Assembly: GCF_042643485.1 (NCBI RefSeq)
Contig: NZ_JBHRSJ010000006.1
Coordinates: forward strand, 1 to 64,000
Length of the DNA: 64,000 nucleotides
Origin: Azotobacter bryophylli
Lineage (GTDB): Bacteria > Pseudomonadota > Gammaproteobacteria > Pseudomonadales > Pseudomonadaceae
Direction of reading: 5' to 3'
A program made the translations under genes and the position numbers. Below, in pieces: positions 1 through 7,619 of this stretch; the stretch's first letter is position 1, and each line of letters starts with the position of its first letter. Under the pieces are notes generated by a model, which was given only the letters and a program-made list of their open reading frames with translations, was not told where the DNA came from and searched no databases.

Positions 1-623
1 GGCTCGACCGGGGCGGCCGCAGCGCGCGGGGCTTCCGCCGCCGGCGCGGCCCGGGCCGGCAGCGGGCGAGTCGGAGCGGGCGCGACGGGCGCCGGTGCAG
101 GTGCCGCTGGCGCGACCGCCTCCTTCGCCTCGGCGACCGCCTCTTCCAGCGGCGCGGCGACGGGCTTCGCTGCCGGCGCATCGGTGCCGTCGGCGGCCGC
201 GCGGCTCAGGTACAGGCGCCCGAGCAGCTCGTACAGCGTCGGAGACGCGCCGGTTCCGGCGGCCACGCTGACCAAGGCGATCGCGTCGTCCAGGCGCTCG
301 GCGAGGACCAGCTCCTTCACCCGCTTCTTGAACGCCGCGAGATCCTCGACGCCGGCGGCTCCGCCGGCCCCGGTCTGGCCGAGCAGCAGGACCAGCTCCA
401 GACGCCAGAGGATCTGCGGCGAGGCGACGTGGTTCTTCAGGGATTCGCCCAGCAACTCCTGGGCGAGCCCGTGCTGATCGGCATCAGCCAGATGGCGCAG
501 GGCGCCGACCAGGGCCTGGAGCGAGCCGTCGGGGCAGGCCTCGCGCAGGGAAGATTCGAAGACGGCAAAACTGTGGGTGCGAACGATGCCCCACAAACGC
601 TCGACGAGAGGTTTGTGTTCCAA
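1..623 (-). CDS. Hypothetical protein, C-terminus cut by window edge
   Basis: An open minus-strand frame runs off the left edge. It has an in-frame TAA at 630-632 and no ATG near its 5' end, so the most likely start is the TTG at 621-623, with an AGG about 9 bases upstream. The visible part begins MEHKPLVERLWGIV. It continues with a leucine-rich, helical-looking region, including a stretch with ILWRLELVLLLGQ, to about residue 140. After that it becomes an alanine/proline-rich low-complexity tail that would suit a flexible linker. I do not recognise the family. It is divergent from the two-component pair to its right. The start is uncertain; the frame itself is convincing from its length and codon pattern. 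Confidence 0.55.
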   Translation of the reverse strand, partial: MEHKPLVERLWGIVRTHSFAVFESSLREACPDGSLQALVGALRHLADADQHGLAQELLGESLKNHVASPQILWRLELVLLLGQTGAGGAAGVEDLAAFKKRVKELVLAERLDDAIALVSVAAGTGASPTLYELLGRLYLSRAAADGTDAPAAKPVAAPLEEAVAEAKEAVAPAAPAPAPVAPAPTRPLPARAAPAAEAPRAAAAPVE

Positions 624-803
624 ACGGTGTTACCTATGCGTTGATTCGACGTGGTGCGGCGGAAAAAGCCGCGAACTCTACCACAAAGATGCCGCCTGCC
701 CCGCCCCCGATGTGTCGGTCGGCGACCGGCGTCCCGCCTCCCGACCGCCGGCCCCGGGCCGTCGCGCGGATTTTTACGCCGTTTTTATACCGATGCCGAT
801 ACG

Positions 804-2312
804 ATGGCCGCCTGCATGTCTTCCGGGTGGTGCCCTATCGCCGTGACCCTTCGCCCGTTCCTGCCCGCCCTGCTGCTCAGCGCCGGCCTCACCCTGCTCA
901 TGCTGCCGTTGCAGACGGACATCGACCTGTCCAACACGGCGCTGCTCTACGTGCTGCTGGTGGTCGTCATCGGCAGCCGCTACGGGCGCGGCCCGGCGAT
1001 CGCCGCGGCACTGGCCAGCGCCCTGCTCTACGCCCACGTCTTCGTCCCGCCCCTGTTTTCCCTGGCCATCACCGAGCTCCAGTACCTGCTGGCGGCCGGG
1101 GTCATGCTGGTGGTGGCCCTGCTGGTCGGCCATCTCACCGCCTCGCTGAAGGCCCACGCCGAACAGGTGCAGGCCCGCGAGGCCCAGGCCCGGGCCCTCT
1201 ACGATCTGGCCCGGCACCTGACGGCGGCGCAGACCCCGGCGGAGGTGGAAGGCATCACCCGGCACTTTCTGGAAACCGTGCTGCAGGCCCGCGAGGTGCG
1301 GATCGTCCCGCAGAGCGCCTTCGCCGAACCGCCGGCGCCGCTCACGCCGGCCCTGCTGCAGGCGGTGCTGGCCGCCCGCCATCCGCTGCTGAGCGCCGGC
1401 GCCGGGCCGGACCGTTCGCTGGTGCTGGTGCCCCTGCTGGCCGCCGCCGGCCGCGGCTACCTGCTGGCCTGCGAGATTCCCGGCGCGGCGGCCGGGGCCG
1501 GCGCCACCCGGGAGCTCTTGGAAACCGCCTCGTCGGTGGTGCTGGTGGCCCTGGAGCGCACCTACTTCGCCGAGGTCGCCCGGGAGACCGAGATGCGCCG
1601 CTCCACCGAATCGCTGCGCAACTCCATCCTCTCGGCGCTATCCCACGACCTGCGCACGCCCCTGACCGTGATGGTCGGCCTGGCCGACACCCTGGGCCTG
1701 GGCAAGGCCTCGCCGGAGCGGCAGAAGAGCATGCTGGCGGCGCTGCGCAACGAGGCCCTGTCCATCAACCAGCTGGTCACCAACCTGCTGGACATGGCCC
1801 GGCTGCGCTCGGGCGGCATCGAGCTGAACGAGGCCTGGCAACCCATCGAGGAAGTGATCGGGGCGACCCTGCAACAGGTCCGCAGCCACTGGAAGGACCG
1901 CGAGGTCACCCTGGACATCCCAGCCGGCCTGCCGCCCCTGCGTTTCGACGCGGTGCTGGTGGAGCGGGTCCTGTGGAACCTGCTGGAGAACGCGATCAAG
2001 TACTCGCCGGCCGACACCCCCGTGGAGCTGGTGGTGCGCCGGGTCGGCGAGTGGCTGGACGTGATGGTCTGCGACTGGGGCCCCGGCCTGCCGGCGGAGG
2101 GCGGCGAGGAGCTGTTCGGCATGTTCCGCCGCGGGCAGGCGGAATCCAGCATCCCCGGGGTCGGCCTGGGGCTGGCCATCGCCCGCGGCATCGCCGAAGC
2201 CCACGGCGGGCAGGTCCTGGCCGAGAACCGCCTGGGCGGCGGCGCCTGCTTCCGCCTGCGCCTGCCCATCGGCAACCCGCCCGCGCTGGAAGAACTGGAG
2301 GAAGCAACGTGA
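804..2312 (+). CDS. KdpD-like sensor histidine kinase, short form without the KdpD N-terminal sensor
   Basis: The product is about 502 residues. Four hydrophobic segments lie between about residues 15 and 115, as in the DUF4118 membrane domain of KdpD. A GAF-like linker follows, then a histidine kinase core: H-box SALSHDLRTPLTV, N-box LWNLLENAIKYSP, and G-boxes DWGPGLP and GVGLGLAIA. It should autophosphorylate on the H-box histidine and pass phosphate to the adjacent regulator. It lacks the roughly 350-residue N-terminal KdpD and universal-stress domains of E. coli KdpD, and no kdpFABC genes are visible. The ATG at 804 is my choice; ATG 816 and GTG 843 are alternatives. The stop overlaps the regulator start (GTGA). 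Confidence 0.85.
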   Translation: MAACMSSGWCPIAVTLRPFLPALLLSAGLTLLMLPLQTDIDLSNTALLYVLLVVVIGSRYGRGPAIAAALASALLYAHVFVPPLFSLAITELQYLLAAGVMLVVALLVGHLTASLKAHAEQVQAREAQARALYDLARHLTAAQTPAEVEGITRHFLETVLQAREVRIVPQSAFAEPPAPLTPALLQAVLAARHPLLSAGAGPDRSLVLVPLLAAAGRGYLLACEIPGAAAGAGATRELLETASSVVLVALERTYFAEVARETEMRRSTESLRNSILSALSHDLRTPLTVMVGLADTLGLGKASPERQKSMLAALRNEALSINQLVTNLLDMARLRSGGIELNEAWQPIEEVIGATLQQVRSHWKDREVTLDIPAGLPPLRFDAVLVERVLWNLLENAIKYSPADTPVELVVRRVGEWLDVMVCDWGPGLPAEGGEELFGMFRRGQAESSIPGVGLGLAIARGIAEAHGGQVLAENRLGGGACFRLRLPIGNPPALEELEEAT

Positions 2313-3805
2313 GCGAGACCGCCAACATCCTGCTGGTCGAGGACGACCGGCAGATCCGGGAATTCGTCGCCGCCACCCTGGAAGGGGAAGGCTACACCGT
2401 GATCGAGACGGGCACGGCGACCCAGGGCGCGGTGGAGGCCGGCGCACGCAAGCCGGACCTGCTGATCCTCGACCTGGGGCTGCCGGATCGGGACGGCGTG
2501 GACTTCATCCGCGACTATCGGGCCTGGTCCCGGGTCCCCGTCCTGATCCTCTCGGCGCGCAGCCAGGAGGCCCACAAGGTGGCCGCGCTGGACGCCGGAG
2601 GCGACGACTACCTGACCAAGCCCTTCGGCGTCTCCGAGCTGCTGGCCCGAGTCCGTGCACTGCTGCGCCGCAGCCAGCTGGAGCGCGGCCAAGCCGACCC
2701 GCTGATCCGCTTCGGTGATTGCCTGATCGACTGCGTGCGGCGCCAGGTGAGCCGCGGCGGCGAGCCCCTGCACCTGACCCAGATCGAGTACCGCCTGCTG
2801 ATTCTGCTGGCCTCGAACCCGGGCCGGGTGCTGACCCACCGCCAGTTGCTGCTGCAGATCTGGGGCGGCCAGGCGGTGGAGAACCACCAGTACCTGCGGG
2901 TCTACGTCGGCCACCTGCGGCAGAAGATCGAGGACAACCCGGCCCAGCCGCGCCACCTGCTGACCGAGATCGGCGTCGGCTACCGCTTCCAGCCCTGCCC
3001 CTTCACGCGCCCGTGCGGCCGGCCGCCACCCTGGCCAGCCGCGCCTCCAGCTGGGCGACGTGCCCGGCCTCCTCGTCGGCGAACGCCCGTGCCAGCGTCC
3101 CGACCTTGGGATTGCCGGTGTCGGCGGCGATCCCCCGGTAGAACTCCAAGCTGCGCCGTTCCCCGTCGAGGGCTAGCTCCAGGGCGGCGGGCACATCCAT
3201 GTAGCCGTCCACCCCACCCCAGCCGGCCGCCTCCGGGCTCACGCCGTCGGGCCAGCGGTATTCCCCGGGCGCCAGCTCCGGCGGCGAATGGAAACCGCCG
3301 CGGGTCATGGCGTCGTTCAGATGCAATCGCGAGTAGTGCGCCATTTCCCGGAAGAAGTCCGCTACTTCCCGGTCGCCGAGCGTGCGCATGGCCTCCGCCA
3401 GTTCCTCGTAGCGGCGCGCCGAGTCCGTCTCCAGCCGGATGGCGTGGGCGAGAAAGCGATGAATGTCGTCCATCCCCTGCCTCCTCAGCCGAACTTGAAC
3501 AGGATGCCGAACCCGCCGCGGGGCCATTCCCACTCCACGTTGCGGTGTTCGTCGCAGATGATCCGGCAGGTGCCGCATTCCAGGCAGCCGTCGGTGGTCA
3601 GCGCCACCTGGCCGCCGGCCTCGCGGCTGTAGCAGCCGGCGGGGCAGCAGACCGTGCACTGCTGGTTGCGGCAGTCGCGGCACAGCCCGGCGTCCTTGAT
3701 GCGGATATGCGGCCGACCGGCGTCGACCCGGTAGCGGTCCTGGAACAGTTTCTCTTCGATCTTCGACATGGCAGCCCCCTTACTCGACAGCGCGCCAGAA
3801 CTTGA
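2309..3805 (+). CDS. KdpE-like OmpR-family response regulator; frame continues far past the normal end
   Basis: A GTG start overlaps the kinase stop by four bases. The receiver domain covers residues 1 to about 120, with acidic pocket VEDD, phospho-acceptor in LILDLGLPD and conserved lysine in LTKPFG. An OmpR winged helix follows (HLTQIEYRLLILLASNPG ... LRQKIEDNPAQPRHLLTEIGVGYRF). The family normally ends just after YRF, near position 2995. Here no stop occurs in frame until 3803-3805, so the predicted protein is 498 residues. Its last 270 are proline/arginine-rich and antisense to the ferritin-like gene and fixX. A sequencing error or lost stop at about 2998 is possible. Only the first 230 residues are reliable. 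Confidence 0.7.
   Translation: MSETANILLVEDDRQIREFVAATLEGEGYTVIETGTATQGAVEAGARKPDLLILDLGLPDRDGVDFIRDYRAWSRVPVLILSARSQEAHKVAALDAGGDDYLTKPFGVSELLARVRALLRRSQLERGQADPLIRFGDCLIDCVRRQVSRGGEPLHLTQIEYRLLILLASNPGRVLTHRQLLLQIWGGQAVENHQYLRVYVGHLRQKIEDNPAQPRHLLTEIGVGYRFQPCPFTRPCGRPPPWPAAPPAGRRARPPRRRTPVPASRPWDCRCRRRSPGRTPSCAVPRRGLAPGRRAHPCSRPPHPSRPPPGSRRRASGIPRAPAPAANGNRRGSWRRSDAIASSAPFPGRSPLLPGRRACAWPPPVPRSGAPSPSPAGWRGRESDECRPSPASSAELEQDAEPAAGPFPLHVAVFVADDPAGAAFQAAVGGQRHLAAGLAAVAAGGAADRALLVAAVAAQPGVLDADMRPTGVDPVAVLEQFLFDLRHGSPLTRQRART
3003..3473 (-). CDS. Ferritin-like (rubrerythrin-type) diiron protein
   Basis: This 156-residue protein shows the two-half rubrerythrin pattern of metal ligands. The first half has RLETDSARRYEEL and REMAHYSRLH; the second has LDGERRSLEFY and FADEEAGHV. 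It lacks the C-terminal rubredoxin domain, so it is erythrin-like rather than a full rubrerythrin. Such proteins usually reduce peroxide or handle iron. It is the last gene of the fix cluster, starting 11 bases after the fixX stop, which suggests co-transcription and a role in protecting oxygen-sensitive Fe-S proteins (inference). The start at 3473 was chosen because the longer frame upstream is antisense filler. Its whole length overlaps the over-long KdpE frame on the other strand. Confidence 0.75.
   Translation of the reverse strand: MDDIHRFLAHAIRLETDSARRYEELAEAMRTLGDREVADFFREMAHYSRLHLNDAMTRGGFHSPPELAPGEYRWPDGVSPEAAGWGGVDGYMDVPAALELALDGERRSLEFYRGIAADTGNPKVGTLARAFADEEAGHVAQLEARLARVAAGRTGA
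3485..3769 (-). CDS. fixX: FixX, ferredoxin-like protein of the FixABCX complex
   Basis: A 94-residue ferredoxin-type protein with cysteine clusters GLCRDCRNQQCTVCCPAGC and DGCLECGTCRIICDE, which can hold Fe-S clusters. FixX works with the flavoprotein FixC. Together with the electron-transferring flavoproteins FixA and FixB they form a complex that bifurcates electrons from NADH to quinone and to ferredoxin or flavodoxin for nitrogenase. The start is MSKIEEKLF at 3769; a longer in-frame start at 3811 would run into fixC. The gap to the fixC stop is 10 bases, so the two genes are surely co-transcribed. Confidence 0.93.
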   Translation of the reverse strand: MSKIEEKLFQDRYRVDAGRPHIRIKDAGLCRDCRNQQCTVCCPAGCYSREAGGQVALTTDGCLECGTCRIICDEHRNVEWEWPRGGFGILFKFG

Positions 3806-5078
3806 AGGCATCGCCGATCAGCCCGAGCAGCGAGCGGGAGGCGATGAAGCTCTGCTTGATGGCCTTTTCCTTGCTCTTCTTGTCCACGCCGTCGACCCGG
3901 ATCAGGGTCTGCGCCGCCTTGGAGAAGATCTCGGGATAGGTGGTGAAGAAATGCTTGTTGTGGTGGAAGATCTCCGGCAGACGCCGGTACTTCTTCAGGT
4001 CCTTCATGACGAAGCTGTCGTCCAGCTTCCGCTTGTAGGCGGCCAGGTTGACGGCGCTGAACGGCCGGCCGGCGGCCTTCAGCTCCACCAGGGTCTGCGC
4101 CGCCAGCATGCCGGTGGTGATGGCCAGGTTGGAGCCTTCGCGGTGGATGCCGTTGACGAACTGGCCGGCGTCGCCGGCGATCAGCCAGCCGTCGCCGTAG
4201 ACCTGGGGAATGGCGTTGTAGCCGCCCTCGGGGATCAGGTGCGCGGCGTATTCCTTCATCTCGCTGCCGGCGATCAGCGGCGCGATGGAGGGGTGGGCCT
4301 TCATCCGGTCGAGCAACTCGTAGGGGGTGACCTTCTGCTCCTTGAAGTCGGAGAGCATGCAGCCGACGCCCAGGGTGATGGACTCCTTGTTGGTGTAGAG
4401 GAAGCCCGTGCCCATCATGCCGGCGCTGATCTTGCCGGCCATCTCGATGACCACGCCCTCGTCCTCGCCGATGTTGAAGCGGGACTCGATGGTTTCCTGG
4501 GGCAGGAAGTGGATCTCCTTCACCGCCAGGGCCACGTTCTCGGGCCTGACCTCCGGCTGGAAGCCGGCCTTCACCGCCAGGCGCGAATTCGCCCCGTCGG
4601 CGAGGATCACCGCGGCCGCGCGGATCTCGCCGCCCTTGCGGTCGGTGCGCACGCCCACCACCCTGCCGCCTTCCTGCAGCAGCTCGGTCACCGTGGTCTC
4701 GCAGATGGTCAGCACCCCGGCCTCGCGGGCCTTATTGTTGAACCACTGGTCGAAGTGGGCGCGGATGATGGTGTAGCGGTTGTAGGGCGGCTTGTTGAAG
4801 TCCTCGGAGCGGTAGTGGGTGCCCATGTAGGAAGCGTCGTCCATCACCCAGACCCGCTGCTCGATCAGGTGCCGCTCCAGCGGGGCGTCCTCGCGGAAGT
4901 CGGGGACGATCCGCTCGATGGCGTCGGCGTAGAGGATGGCGCCCTGCACGTTCTTCGAGCCGGGGGTCTCGCCCCGCTCGATCTGCAGCACCTTCAGCCC
5001 GCCCTTGGCCAGGGTGTAGGCGGCGGCGTTGCCGGCCATGCCGGCGCCGACCACGATCACGTCGAATGTTTCAGCCAT
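3780..5078 (-). CDS. fixC: FixC, FAD-dependent quinone-oxidoreductase-like subunit
   Basis: A 432-residue flavoprotein related to ETF-quinone oxidoreductase. The N-terminal dinucleotide-binding motif is DVIVVGAGMAGNAAAYTLAKGG (residues 5-26), followed by an acidic residue at the end of the second strand (LQIERGE). A second FAD motif, YGDGWLIAGDAGQFVN, lies near residue 300. It accepts electrons from FixAB and delivers them to the quinone pool, the downhill branch of bifurcation. The length matches the family. It starts 12 bases after fixB and ends 10 bases before fixX, inside the minus-strand fix operon. Confidence 0.95.
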   Translation of the reverse strand: MAETFDVIVVGAGMAGNAAAYTLAKGGLKVLQIERGETPGSKNVQGAILYADAIERIVPDFREDAPLERHLIEQRVWVMDDASYMGTHYRSEDFNKPPYNRYTIIRAHFDQWFNNKAREAGVLTICETTVTELLQEGGRVVGVRTDRKGGEIRAAAVILADGANSRLAVKAGFQPEVRPENVALAVKEIHFLPQETIESRFNIGEDEGVVIEMAGKISAGMMGTGFLYTNKESITLGVGCMLSDFKEQKVTPYELLDRMKAHPSIAPLIAGSEMKEYAAHLIPEGGYNAIPQVYGDGWLIAGDAGQFVNGIHREGSNLAITTGMLAAQTLVELKAAGRPFSAVNLAAYKRKLDDSFVMKDLKKYRRLPEIFHHNKHFFTTYPEIFSKAAQTLIRVDGVDKKSKEKAIKQSFIASRSLLGLIGDAFKFWRAVE

Positions 5079-5090
5079 GGTGTTCTCCTG

Positions 5091-6173
5091 TCAGCCGGTC
5101 TTTTTCGCTTGGGCCAGATGGGCCTTGAAGGCCTCGGTCAGGGCCGGGAGGATCGCCGTGGCGTTGCCGACGATGCCGTAGTGGGCGAAGTCGAAGATCG
5201 GCGCGTTGGGATCGCTGTTGATGGCGACGATCACATCGGCCCCGTCCATCCCCACCCGGTGCTGGATCGCCCCGGAGATACCGGCGGCGATGTAGAGCTT
5301 GGGCCGCACGGTCTTGCCGGACTGCCCGACCTGGCGGTCCAGTTCGGCCCAGCCGGCTTGCACCACCGGCCGCGAGGCGCCGACCTCGGCGCCCAGCACC
5401 CGGGCCAGGTCCCAGACGTGCTGGAAGTTCTCCTGACTCCGCAGGCCCCGCCCGCCGGCGACGATGATGTCGGCGAACGGCAGGTTGGGCTTGTCGCGGG
5501 TGTCGTCGGGGATGAACTCCAGCACCTTGGTGACGATGGAGGTCTCGATCATCGAGAACAGCACCTCGACGATCTCGCCCTGGCGACCGGCGGACGCCTC
5601 CGGCATGGCCATCACCCGCGGCCGCACCGTGGCCATCTGCGGCCGGTGACGCTGGGTCATGATGGTGCACAGCAGCGAGCCGCCGAAGGTCGGCCGGGTG
5701 GCCGCGAGGTTGCGCGTCTCGATGTCGATGACCAGCTCGGTGCAGTCCGCCACCAGCCCGGTGCCCAGGGTGGTGGCCACCGAGCCGGCCAGATCGCGGC
5801 CCAGGGTGGTGGCGCCGAGCATGAGGACTTCCGGCTGGTAGCGGTTCACCAGGTCGGTGAGCGCCTTGGTGTAGGGGTCGTTGCGGTAGTCCCGCAGGAC
5901 CTCGTCCTGGACCAGGTAGCACTTGTCGGCGCCGTACTGGAAGGCCTCGCCGCAGATGCCCCGGCCGCGTTCGCCGGGGCCGCAGATGACCACGCCGCAG
6001 AGCTCCACGCCGAGGGCGTCGGCCAGCTTGCGGCCTTCGCCCAGGAGTTCCCAGGACACCGGATGCACCTCGCCGCGCTCGCTCTCGACGACGACCCAGA
6101 CATGACGGTAATCGACGAAACGGGGGTCCAGCGCGACCTTCTTCTTGGCCGGCTTTTTCGCTTGTTCGCTCAT
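5091..6173 (-). CDS. fixB: FixB, electron transfer flavoprotein alpha-type subunit
   Basis: A 360-residue EtfA-family protein. The C-terminal FAD-binding domain is clear: VAGGRGLRSQENF, then SRPVVQAGW, QVGQSGKTVRPKLYIAAGISGAIQH and INSDPNAPIFDFAHYGIVG. The N-terminus is lysine-rich (KKPAKKKVALD). It pairs with FixA to form the bifurcating flavoprotein that takes electrons from NADH. The gene lies between fixA (10-base gap) and fixC (12-base gap). Long plus-strand open frames over this gene are antisense shadows produced by the high GC content. Confidence 0.95.
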   Translation of the reverse strand: MSEQAKKPAKKKVALDPRFVDYRHVWVVVESERGEVHPVSWELLGEGRKLADALGVELCGVVICGPGERGRGICGEAFQYGADKCYLVQDEVLRDYRNDPYTKALTDLVNRYQPEVLMLGATTLGRDLAGSVATTLGTGLVADCTELVIDIETRNLAATRPTFGGSLLCTIMTQRHRPQMATVRPRVMAMPEASAGRQGEIVEVLFSMIETSIVTKVLEFIPDDTRDKPNLPFADIIVAGGRGLRSQENFQHVWDLARVLGAEVGASRPVVQAGWAELDRQVGQSGKTVRPKLYIAAGISGAIQHRVGMDGADVIVAINSDPNAPIFDFAHYGIVGNATAILPALTEAFKAHLAQAKKTG

Positions 6174-6183
6174 CTCGTTCTCC

Positions 6184-7029
6184 TCACACCGCCCGCTTGG
6201 CGATTTCCTGTTCCAGCTTCGGGTGCTGGGTGAACAGCTTGGCCAGCAGGGTCACGGCCAGGTTCTTCGGCTCGCTGTCGCGCACCTCGATCATCTCGGC
6301 CCGCTTGCTGCGCGGCCGGGGGGCGAAGACCTTGCTCACCACGGTGGGGCTGCCCTTGAGGCCGATCATCTCCACGGCGTCGATGCCGGCGGCCTCGCGG
6401 TCCCAGACCTTGAGCTCGTGGCGGGCGGCGCGGAACAGATCGTCCAGATCGCCGAAGCGCATCTCGTTGGTCCCTTCGAGCATGGTGATCAGGCAGGGCG
6501 TGGAGGTCTTGATCAGTTGCACGCCGCCCTCGGCCCGGCGCTCCACCTGGATCTCCTTGTTCGCCACGTCCAGATCGACGATCCGGGAGACGTAGGTCAG
6601 CAACTGGTAACCCAGCCGCTTGGCGATGCCCGGCCCGACCTGGGCGGTGTCGCCGTCGATGGTCTGCTTGCCGGTGAAGATCAGGTCGACCGGCATGTCC
6701 TCCATGATCTTGCGGATGGTGGCGCTGAGCGCATAGGACGTGGCCAGGGTGTCGGAGCCGGCGAAGGCCCGGTCCGACACCAGGATGGCGTCGTCCGCCC
6801 CGAAGGACAGGCACTTGCGCAGCGCCGCCTCAGCCATGGGCGGCCCCATACAGACGACGGTGACCGTGCCGCCGAACTGGTCCTTGAGGCGCAGCGCCTC
6901 TTCCAGGGCGAACAGGTCGTAGGGGTTGACGATCGCCGGAACTCCCTGGCGCATGATGGTGTTGGTGACCGGGTGCACCCGGATCTGGGCCGAGTCCGGC
7001 ACCTGCTTGATGCAGACGACGCTGTGCAT
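6184..7029 (-). CDS. fixA: FixA, electron transfer flavoprotein beta-type subunit
   Basis: A 281-residue EtfB-family protein starting MHSVVCIKQVPDSAQIRV. The family core is visible: NPYDLFALEEALRLKDQFGG, VCMGPPMAEAALRKCLSFGADDAILVSDRAFAGSDTLATSYAL, and FTGKQTIDGDTAQVGPGIAKRLG. The last contains the conserved TGKQTIDGDTAQVGP loop of beta subunits. In the FixABCX complex FixA with FixB receives electrons from NADH. It lies 24 bases downstream of the ferredoxin gene and is the second gene of the operon driven by the sigma-54 promoter at 7316-7331. Confidence 0.95.
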   Translation of the reverse strand: MHSVVCIKQVPDSAQIRVHPVTNTIMRQGVPAIVNPYDLFALEEALRLKDQFGGTVTVVCMGPPMAEAALRKCLSFGADDAILVSDRAFAGSDTLATSYALSATIRKIMEDMPVDLIFTGKQTIDGDTAQVGPGIAKRLGYQLLTYVSRIVDLDVANKEIQVERRAEGGVQLIKTSTPCLITMLEGTNEMRFGDLDDLFRAARHELKVWDREAAGIDAVEMIGLKGSPTVVSKVFAPRPRSKRAEMIEVRDSEPKNLAVTLLAKLFTQHPKLEQEIAKRAV

Positions 7030-7053
7030 GCTTGGCGCTCCGAAAACGGGGGA

Positions 7054-7272
7054 TCAGACGGCCTGGTAGCGCGGAACGCTCTTGTCGATGACGATGCAGT
7101 CGACCGGGCAGTTGGCCACGCACTGGGCGTCGTCGAAATGACCGACGCATTCGGTGCACAGGTCCGCCTTGATGGCGAACACGCCGCCTTTTTCATAAAT
7201 GGCGTCGTTGGGGCATTCGGGTTCGCAGGCGGCGCAGGCGGTGCATTGGGAACCGTCGATTTTGTAAGCCAT
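7054..7272 (-). CDS. 2[4Fe-4S] ferredoxin, first gene of the fix operon
   Basis: A 72-residue ferredoxin with two cluster-binding motifs, CTACAACEPECPNDA (residues about 10-24) and CTECVGHFDDAQCVANCPVDC. The eight-residue spacer between cysteines in the second motif is typical of the YfhL/Allochromatium type. The start MAYKID is supported by an AGGAG about 8 bases upstream. As the first gene of the cluster it is the likely low-potential acceptor that carries electrons from FixABCX to nitrogenase (inference from position and family). The ORF that starts further upstream at 7365 would read through the promoter and is not used. Confidence 0.93.
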   Translation of the reverse strand: MAYKIDGSQCTACAACEPECPNDAIYEKGGVFAIKADLCTECVGHFDDAQCVANCPVDCIVIDKSVPRYQAV

Positions 7273-7315
7273 GATCAAATCTCCTGAATATCGGCTAACG
7301 GGACGGATATGAATT

Positions 7316-7331
7316 TGCAACGCCTGTGCCA
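7316..7331 (-). promoter_or_regulatory. Sigma-54 (-24/-12) promoter of the fix operon
   Basis: On the minus strand the sequence is TGGCAC-AGGCG-TTGCA, an exact match to the RpoN consensus TGGCAC-N5-TTGCA. It lies 44 bases upstream of the ferredoxin start codon in the orientation of the operon. Transcription should start about 12 bases downstream of the TTGCA and need an enhancer-binding activator such as NifA. Confidence 0.92.
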
Positions 7332-7381
7332 CCGCCTTTTTTGGACGATTTTTATATAAAAACAATATAAAAAGCCTTATT

Positions 7382-7394
7382 AATCAATAAGTTG
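7382..7394 (+). promoter_or_regulatory. Probable IHF binding site
   Basis: AATCAATAAGTTG fits the IHF consensus WATCAA-N4-TTR exactly. It is embedded in a very AT-rich tract (about 7340-7390) in otherwise GC-rich DNA, between the -24 element and a dyad further upstream. IHF bending at this position is a standard feature of sigma-54 promoters driven by NifA-type activators. The match is seen in the sequence; binding is inferred. Confidence 0.6.
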
Positions 7395-7423
7395 TTCGTT
7401 GTTGTCTTTATACTAGGAACAAC
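7391..7423. promoter_or_regulatory. Inverted repeat, candidate activator site of the fix promoter
   Basis: GTTGTTC (7391-7397) and GAACAAC (7417-7423) are perfect 7-base inverted repeats separated by 19 bases. The dyad is 60 to 92 bases upstream of the -24 element, a usual distance for an enhancer. A canonical NifA site, TGT-N10-ACA, is not present in the upstream 250 bases. The nearest form is TGT-N13-ACA inside this dyad. It overlaps the end of the IHF-like site. Confidence 0.4.
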
Positions 7424-7514
7424 CCATAAAACGCTTTTGGTCATCTTCGCGCCAGATCGGCCGCGAACTTTCCCCGGCCCTCCGGATATGGCGGAAAGAG
7501 GGGCGAAAACAGTT

Positions 7515-7535
7515 TTCGAAGTTCGAAGTTTCGAA
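7515..7535. repeat. Three closely spaced TTCGAA palindromes in the hemerythrin/fix intergenic region
   Basis: TTCGAA occurs at 7515-7520, 7522-7527 and 7530-7535, spaced 7 and 8 bases apart, giving a 21-base element rich in dyads. It lies in the 347-base gap between the fix ferredoxin start (7272) and the hemerythrin stop (7620), which also holds the fix promoter. From 7424 to 7619 I see no gene and no other clear signal. Confidence 0.5.
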
Positions 7536-7619
7536 TGCGGAAAAGGGGCAAATAAAGAAAAGCCGGGCCGGCGCCGGGGGGAGAAAACCCGAAGGCGGAA
7601 TCGGGCAGGCGGAAACGGC

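Noticed and set aside
3768..6233. 821-residue open frame on the plus strand over fixB and fixC
   Set aside because: Low-complexity Gly/Ala/Val/Asp/His/Leu composition, antisense to certain genes; a GC-rich shadow.
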